From NCBI GenBank assembly GCA_018883485.1, contig VEQB01000072.1:1-8855 (forward strand): 8,855 nucleotides of DNA, given 5' to 3'. How positions within the stretch are numbered: the stretch's first letter is position 1; each line of letters begins with the position of its first letter. Made by a program: the position numbers and the translations under genes. Shown here piece after piece: positions 1 to 5,321 of the stretch. The notes beneath the pieces are model-generated. The model was given only the letters and a program-made list of their open reading frames with translations. It did not search any database and was not told the DNA's origin. The DNA comes from Bacteroidota bacterium. GTDB taxonomy: Bacteria; Bacteroidota; Bacteroidia; UKL13-3.

Positions 1-15
1 TTATTACACAAGCAA

Positions 16-1875
16 ATGAAAAAAACTTTACTTTCAGCCTTAGGAGCAGCTTTATCTTTAGCTGCGGTGGCACAAATTCCTTTCCCAGTTAATATCGACA
101 CTACTTGGTCGGCCGCAACAGTATGGATGCCAAAGTCGCCACTTAAAATGCAGGTTTTATTTGTAGGTGGGGTAGATACCGTTCAAACCACCCCTACTTA
201 TGGTAATCCTGCTGGTAAAACTGTTGCTAAGCAATGGCATGATTTTATTGGTTTTACGCCTGACAAAGCCGCTGGTACCCCCGATTTAGGATGGGTTTCT
301 GTTAACCATGAAATGATTCAAAAAAATGACCAGATTGGTGATGGAGGTGGTATGACTGTTTTTAAATTACGTCGTCTTAAAGGTGATGTTTTAGAAATCG
401 TTCCTCAAACTTTAAATGATGGTCGTTCTGGAAAATTCTTCAATGTTGATTTTACTAATGTTACAGGTGAAACAGGTATGAATTGCGCTGGTATTTCTGC
501 TCCAGATGGAAGAATTTGGACAGCAGAGGAGTGGTTAGCTACTAGCAATGCAAATATTAGTTCAGGTTTAAGAGATACTTCTGATTTTACAATTGGAGTA
601 ACTACTCCGGCTGGTTTTCCTGGTTTGAATGGTAAAACTTTAAAGAAATATCAAAATTGGAATTGGATGGTAGAGATTGATCCAAAACAAGCAAAGGCTA
701 TTCGTAAACAATACAACTGGGGTCGCGCTGGTTGGGAAGGTGGCGCAATTCTTCCAGATAACAAAACAGTTTTCTTAGGAGAGGATGCAACGCCTGGTAT
801 GTTAGTTAAGTTTGTTGCCAATACGGCAGGAGATTTTACTTCGGGTACAACCTATATTTTTAACCACGATGCACCAGGCAAGTGGATTACTGTTCCAGAT
901 AATATTGATACCATGCTTACTATTAATAAATATGGTATGAGCAAAGGTGCTACTATGTTTACTCGTTTAGAGTGGGTTGCATACAATAAGGGAAATGGTA
1001 AAGTTTATGTTACTGAAACTGGAAATGATAATCCAGGTAATGCCTTTAAAGCAGGTGGCGTAGTGGCTTTACATTTAGTTAAAGCGTATAAAGATCGCTA
1101 CAAAACAATTAATGGTGTAGATTTTCCTAACTCAGACGCAGCAGCTGCAGATTCTGTAAGAAATGGTGCTTTCAAAGATTATTATGGTCGTGTATTAGAA
1201 TTAGATTTAACCACCAATGATGTAAAAACATACATTGAAGGTGGACCATTTAACGGTTCTGCAACTTCAAAGCCAGTTAGCCAGTATCCTTCTACTCACC
1301 TTTCTAATCCTGATGGTTTAAATTTTATGCATGTTGGAAATAAAGATTATATGATTATCAGTGAGGATTTAAATGGACGCAATTGGGGACGTATGCCAGC
1401 TGAATACCAAGGTTCAAATCAAACAGTTTGTGAAGCTTTCTTGTTAGATATGTCTATTCCTAACCCTACTTTTAATGATATAATTCGTGTTGCAGCTTGT
1501 GCACCAGGTGCAGAAATTACAGGTGCAATTGCTTTAGATAGTAAAACAATGTTGATGAACTCGCAGCATCCTGCAACAACAAATACCTTTCCTTACAATA
1601 ATTCTTTAACGTATGCTATTAGTGGATGGGATGGTTTGCCTACAGCGTTAAATGAAATTAAGAAAGCGGGGACAGCTACTTTCACAGTTTACCCTAACCC
1701 AGTTGCCCGTGAGTTAAATTTAGATAAGGCAATGGATGTTGCCATCTACAATATGGCTGGTCAGCGTTTAAAAGTTTACCGTGATGTTAAGTCTGTAGAT
1801 GTTACAGATCTTGCTTCTGGTACTTACATAATTATGAACGAACAAGGTGAATCCTTGAAGTTTGTAGTAGAATAG
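16..1875 (+). CDS. Secreted PhoX-like (DUF839) alkaline phosphatase family protein with T9SS sorting domain
   Basis: 619 residues. The N-terminus is a Sec signal peptide (KK, then a hydrophobic stretch to A19; likely cleavage before Q20). The body resembles the PhoX/DUF839 beta-propeller phosphatases, which release phosphate from phosphoesters using iron and calcium. Family-like landmarks are NHE (97-99), CAGISAPDGRIWTAEEW (157-173, matching the PhoX block with a metal-ligand Cys and a following EE pair), GWEGG (around E241), GED (255-257), RLEWVAYN with KVYVTETGND (317-338) and NPDGLNF followed by SED (431-451). Residues about 552-619 form a type A T9SS C-terminal domain (VYPNP at 558-562, then a beta-sandwich-like tail ending FVVE), so the protein is probably exported through the outer membrane and anchored or released at the surface. 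Classical PhoX uses a Tat signal; no twin arginine is present here. The ATG at 16 starts a convincing signal peptide, but only 15 upstream bases are visible, so its promoter is out of view. The fold assignment is fairly secure; phosphatase activity is inferred from family. Confidence 0.8.
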   Translation: MKKTLLSALGAALSLAAVAQIPFPVNIDTTWSAATVWMPKSPLKMQVLFVGGVDTVQTTPTYGNPAGKTVAKQWHDFIGFTPDKAAGTPDLGWVSVNHEMIQKNDQIGDGGGMTVFKLRRLKGDVLEIVPQTLNDGRSGKFFNVDFTNVTGETGMNCAGISAPDGRIWTAEEWLATSNANISSGLRDTSDFTIGVTTPAGFPGLNGKTLKKYQNWNWMVEIDPKQAKAIRKQYNWGRAGWEGGAILPDNKTVFLGEDATPGMLVKFVANTAGDFTSGTTYIFNHDAPGKWITVPDNIDTMLTINKYGMSKGATMFTRLEWVAYNKGNGKVYVTETGNDNPGNAFKAGGVVALHLVKAYKDRYKTINGVDFPNSDAAAADSVRNGAFKDYYGRVLELDLTTNDVKTYIEGGPFNGSATSKPVSQYPSTHLSNPDGLNFMHVGNKDYMIISEDLNGRNWGRMPAEYQGSNQTVCEAFLLDMSIPNPTFNDIIRVAACAPGAEITGAIALDSKTMLMNSQHPATTNTFPYNNSLTYAISGWDGLPTALNEIKKAGTATFTVYPNPVARELNLDKAMDVAIYNMAGQRLKVYRDVKSVDVTDLASGTYIIMNEQGESLKFVVE

Positions 1876-1907
1876 TTTTTCGTTTTTATATTTAATAGTT
1901 GTTCAAT

Positions 1908-1945
1908 AAGCTCGGGGCCATTTTTGGTCCCGGCTTTTTGTTTTT
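1908..1945 (+). terminator. Rho-independent terminator after the PhoX-like gene
   Basis: A GC-rich stem (left arm about 1909-1919, right arm 1926-1935) pairs AGC-CGGGGCC with GGTCCCGGCT, with one bulged T and one G-T pair. The loop is A followed by five T. The right arm runs into TTTTTGTTTTT. It starts about 33 bases after the stop codon. The T-tract ends only 6 bases before the next ATG, so it also sits in the leader of the following gene. Confidence 0.85.
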
Positions 1946-1951
1946 AGGATT

Positions 1952-3877
1952 ATGAAGAAAATTGTTGTCTTTATTTCATTTCTAGTGCTAACTATGTTTT
2001 GGGTATTGCTCAATTCTAATAAGACTAGTCTTCCGTTAGCACAAGGTCTCGCAATTCAAAAATTGGAAAGGCTTAAGCAAAGTTCAAATGAATTTTATGT
2101 TCAAGTACTTGGTTTGAACCAAAAGAAAGGCAATTGGAAGCAAGTGCAAGTTTCTTATAAAGCGTTAAGGATATCTTACAAGGAAATTGAATTTTTGTTA
2201 GAGTATACTGATCCAACTTTGGTTAAAGAAAATTTGAATGGAGCTCCCTTGCCAAGGTTGGAAAAGTCGGCACCAAGTTTAACAATACTTCAGCCGGTGG
2301 GTTTGCAAGTAATAGATGAATTAATGGCAGAACAACCAGATAAATCAGTAATAGAGGCCTTATTGGTTCAAGCCGATTTGTTTTATAAAACTGTAAAAGA
2401 TTACCAATGGCAAGGAAAGGTATATGATAGGTATATTTTTGAGGGAACCTTTGTAGGTTTAATACGCGTTTTTAGTTTGGGCTTAAGTGGTTTTGATACC
2501 CCTGGTACTCTCTGTGGTGTTACTGATGCTAAAGAAAGTTTAACAAGTATGTTTTCTTTTGTTAGTCTTTTTGAACCAGCCATTCAACAAAAGAATCCTA
2601 AATTATTTACAGAGATAAAGCAGTTGTTTTCTGGCGCAATTCTGCAATTGGAAAAGGAGAAGCATTTTGAGAAGTTTGATAGGCTTGCCTTTTTAAAATT
2701 GTATGTAAATCCCCTAATTGCTAAATGTAAGGAGGCACATTTGCTACTTCAAATTGAATTTATGGAAGAGGTTAATCCGGGTATGAATGCTTTAAATTAT
2801 AAAGCAAGTAGTTTGTTTGACCCAACCTTATTAAACCCTTATTTCTATGTTAAGTTGCCAGAGAATTATAGGAATGAAACAGTAAGAGAATTGGGCAAGT
2901 ATTTGTTTTATGATCCTATTCTTTCTGTTAATAATAAACGTAGTTGTGCAAGTTGCCATAAGCCAGAATTGGCATTTAGCGATGGATTAAAAACTAGTAA
3001 AGCATTTAATGAAGGGACATTTTTAGAAAGAAATAGTCCTAGTTTAATCAATGCTGTTTATGCCGAGCGTTTTTTTCATGATTTGCGAGCTGAGTCTTTA
3101 GAGGATCAAACAGAGCATGTAATATTTAGCAGCGATGAATTTAATCATGATTATTATAGGATTTTTGATAGGTTGGGTAAAAGTAAATCTTACGTAGCTT
3201 TGTTTAGTGCAGCTTTTCCAGATTATGAAGCTGGTAACATGAATAAAAGTACCCTGTCTTTTGCCTTATCTGCATATGTTAGTTCTTTAACTTCCTTTAA
3301 CTCTCCTTTTGATAAATTTGTGAGAGGCGAACAATCTTCTTTAAGCAAAGATGCCGTTGATGGTTTTAATCTATTTATGGGTAAAGCGGCTTGTGGCACT
3401 TGTCATTTTGCACCTTTTTTTAATGGCACAACCCCGCCATTATTTTTTGAATCAGAATCTGAAGTACTAGGAGTTCCTGTTGATCCCAAAGCAGCGGTTT
3501 GGAATCTCGACCCAGATAAAGGAAGATCTGAAGCTAGAGTAAAAGAGAAGGTTTATTTCTATGAGCATTCCTTTAAAACACCAACGGTTCGAAACATTAG
3601 TTTAACCGCTCCTTACATGCATAATGGTAGCTATAAAGATTTAGAAACCCTTATGGATTTTTACAATCAAGGGGGAGGTAAAGGCAAAGGTTTAAATGTG
3701 CCGCATCAAACTTTATCGGATGAACCATTGAATTTAAGTAAGCAAGAGATTGGTGCTATAATTGCATTTATGCAGAGCTTAACCGACACCACTTATTCTT
3801 TTGCACCTCCAACTTCTTTGCCAGAAATTAATGAACAGCCAGAGCTTACTAAACGCGTAATAGGTGGGGAGTATTAA
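1952..3877 (+). CDS. Diheme cytochrome c peroxidase/MauG-family protein with imelysin-like N-terminal region
   Basis: 641 residues. The N-terminus (about 4-20) is a hydrophobic export signal or membrane anchor without an obvious cleavage site. Residues about 35-270 are helical and resemble the imelysin-like region found before peroxidases in Bacteroidota: YKEIEFLLEY (76-85), LNGAPLPRLE (95-104) and GLQVID (117-122), which sits where imelysins have GxHxxE. Residues about 290-615 are the diheme peroxidase part. It has two c-heme sites, CASCH (332-336, within RSCASCHKPELAF) and CGTCH (481-485), plus the family blocks TPTVRNI (543-549), APYMHNG (553-559) and a following FYNQGGG. Such proteins act in the periplasm, reducing hydrogen peroxide or oxidising a protein partner; both hemes appear intact. 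The length exceeds ordinary bacterial CcpA (about 320-350 residues) because of the N-terminal region. The end overlaps the next gene by 14 bases, implying co-translation. The substrate cannot be read from the sequence. Confidence 0.85.
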   Translation: MKKIVVFISFLVLTMFWVLLNSNKTSLPLAQGLAIQKLERLKQSSNEFYVQVLGLNQKKGNWKQVQVSYKALRISYKEIEFLLEYTDPTLVKENLNGAPLPRLEKSAPSLTILQPVGLQVIDELMAEQPDKSVIEALLVQADLFYKTVKDYQWQGKVYDRYIFEGTFVGLIRVFSLGLSGFDTPGTLCGVTDAKESLTSMFSFVSLFEPAIQQKNPKLFTEIKQLFSGAILQLEKEKHFEKFDRLAFLKLYVNPLIAKCKEAHLLLQIEFMEEVNPGMNALNYKASSLFDPTLLNPYFYVKLPENYRNETVRELGKYLFYDPILSVNNKRSCASCHKPELAFSDGLKTSKAFNEGTFLERNSPSLINAVYAERFFHDLRAESLEDQTEHVIFSSDEFNHDYYRIFDRLGKSKSYVALFSAAFPDYEAGNMNKSTLSFALSAYVSSLTSFNSPFDKFVRGEQSSLSKDAVDGFNLFMGKAACGTCHFAPFFNGTTPPLFFESESEVLGVPVDPKAAVWNLDPDKGRSEARVKEKVYFYEHSFKTPTVRNISLTAPYMHNGSYKDLETLMDFYNQGGGKGKGLNVPHQTLSDEPLNLSKQEIGAIIAFMQSLTDTTYSFAPPTSLPEINEQPELTKRVIGGEY

Positions 3878-5192
3878 TTTAAAAATCCTTTTTGTATTTA
3901 TGCTATTTCATTTGCAAGGGAAAGCGCAATCCCCTGCAAGTTATTATAATGGAGTGGCACAAATTATTGGCAAAAAATGCGGTATTTGTCATTATAAAGA
4001 GGGTTATGCTCCGTTTTCTTTAAGCACCTATGAAGAAGTTAAACGGCATTCCAAAGAAATGGGGTTAGTAATAGCTTCTGGTTCTATGCCTCCATGGAAA
4101 GCCAATGCTCATTTTAGAGATTTTGCAGATAATAGATCTTTAGATTCAGCAGAAAAGCAAGCTTTATTAGATTGGTTAAAAAATGGCATGCCCTTGGGTA
4201 AAAAATCAGATTTGGTTCAACCCAAAAAATTTACAGAATTGCCCAAGCCCGATGTTTTATTAAAAATGCCAAGGCCTTATAGTTTAGCAGCTAGTAATAA
4301 GAATACTTATATCTGTTATAAAATACCCTTTGAACTAGATAGTGCGCATGCAATTTCAGGATTGCAGTTTTTTCCTGGGCTAAAAACTTTGGTGCACCAT
4401 GCTTCCTATCAAATTTTTGAAGTTGCTGAAAGTATAGATTTAAAGCTTGGGCCAGATTATTATGTGTATAATGAGGATTCTATAAATAGGGTAGACGATA
4501 TGCGGGATTTTACATTTTTTAAAATGATAGGCAAGCAAGGGGAAAACCCTCGAGAGATTTACCATGGAGGATGGTTGCCTGGAACAGGATTAATTAAGTT
4601 TCCAGAGAAAGTGGGTTTTAATTTGCCCAAGAGAGGAGTACTTTTAATTAGAAGCTTACATTATTCACCAAGTTCTGTAGAGGCTAATGACCAAAGTGCC
4701 TTGGGTTTGTTTTATAGTTCGGTTCCTATTTTAAGGGAAGTTGGATTTGCAGCCTTTCAACCAAAGAACCCGAGTCCGGGCTATGGTTGGACCATTCCCG
4801 CAGACACCATTTATAGAGCACATTTAAATGTGAAGTTTAATAACGATGTGAGTTTGTTATTTATAAACCCTCACATGCATTTAATTGGAAAAACTTTTAG
4901 AGCTTATGCAGTAAGTGCAAAGGGAGATACCATTAAGTTGGTAGATATACCCGACTGGGATTTTAATTGGCAGGATTTTTATCGGTTCAAAAATATGGTA
5001 AAAATACCTGCGGGCTCTGTTTTGCATGCCACAGCTACTTATGATAATACCAGTAAAAATCCATTTAACCCCAACCAACCACCAAAAGCAATGGCTTTTG
5101 AAACTGGAATGGACGAATCGAATGAGATGATGCGACTGGTAATATTGTTTTTACCCTACCAAAAGGGAGATGAAGAAATAAGTTTGGAGTAA
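3864..5192 (+). CDS. Cytochrome c-type heme domain fused to copper type II monooxygenase-like (PHM/DBM) protein
   Basis: 442 residues. The start is GTG at 3864, directly after an in-frame TAG; it gives a full signal peptide (hydrophobic 8-18, likely cleavage around KAQ 20-22). The only nearby ATG, at 3900, would leave too short a signal. A heme site CGICH (39-43) is followed by the APFSLSTYEEV and MPPWK (75-79) blocks common in small cytochrome domains attached to monooxygenases. The remainder resembles the two-domain copper fold of peptidylglycine and dopamine monooxygenases. The candidate copper ligands are all present in order: HH (178-179) and HY (H266) for the first copper, and HMH (H337, H339) and EM (M422) for the second. 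The domain order and intact ligands suggest that heme delivers electrons to the copper sites, in place of ascorbate or of an external donor. It probably acts in the periplasm with the peroxidase-like protein encoded by the overlapping gene. The substrate is unknown; hydroxylation is inferred only from the fold. Confidence 0.8.
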   Translation: MGSINLKILFVFMLFHLQGKAQSPASYYNGVAQIIGKKCGICHYKEGYAPFSLSTYEEVKRHSKEMGLVIASGSMPPWKANAHFRDFADNRSLDSAEKQALLDWLKNGMPLGKKSDLVQPKKFTELPKPDVLLKMPRPYSLAASNKNTYICYKIPFELDSAHAISGLQFFPGLKTLVHHASYQIFEVAESIDLKLGPDYYVYNEDSINRVDDMRDFTFFKMIGKQGENPREIYHGGWLPGTGLIKFPEKVGFNLPKRGVLLIRSLHYSPSSVEANDQSALGLFYSSVPILREVGFAAFQPKNPSPGYGWTIPADTIYRAHLNVKFNNDVSLLFINPHMHLIGKTFRAYAVSAKGDTIKLVDIPDWDFNWQDFYRFKNMVKIPAGSVLHATATYDNTSKNPFNPNQPPKAMAFETGMDESNEMMRLVILFLPYQKGDEEISLE

Positions 5193-5232
5193 AATATATA
5201 AGTAGTTGTATATTATTTGATTACGGAAAAGC

Positions 5233-5293
5233 TTAACATTAAGGTAATATTACTCTAACATAAGCCTAACATTGGATTAACTTAAGCATAATC
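5233..5293 (+). promoter_or_regulatory. Candidate PHO box: 11-bp direct-repeat array upstream of the TonB-dependent receptor
   Basis: Hexamers start exactly 11 bp apart: TTAACA (5233), GTAATA (5244), CTAACA (5255), CTAACA (5266), TTAACT (5277) and a weaker ATAATC (5288). The consensus is nTAAYn. An 11-bp period of direct repeats is the hallmark of PhoB-type response-regulator binding, and TTAACA is close to the half-site of the Bacillus PhoP box. The array ends 9 bp before the -7 element if the sixth copy is counted, a position suited to activation in place of a -33 element, which is not evident. The repeats are seen; PhoB binding is inferred. Confidence 0.75.
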
Positions 5294-5302
5294 TCAGCTA
5301 AA

Positions 5303-5310
5303 TACTTTTG
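5303..5310 (+). promoter_or_regulatory. Bacteroidota-type -7 promoter element for the receptor gene
   Basis: TACTTTTG matches the TAnnTTTG consensus of the Bacteroidota primary sigma factor perfectly at its fixed positions. No clear -33 TTG lies at the usual distance, as expected for an activator-dependent promoter. Transcription would begin only some 7-15 bases before the start codon, so the leader is very short. Confidence 0.7.
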
Positions 5311-5321
5311 TCGCAATTTCA

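Noticed and set aside
1892..1908. TTAATA (1892) and TCAATA (1903) 11 bp apart before the diheme protein gene, considered as a PHO box
   Set aside because: There are only two degenerate copies, with no third in register and no -7 element at the 26-bp distance seen in the other two promoters.
5193..5214. AT-only inverted repeat AATATA / TATATT after the monooxygenase stop, considered as a terminator
   Set aside because: A six-pair stem of only A-T pairs with a 10-base loop and no following T-tract is too weak; such pairs are common in AT-rich DNA.
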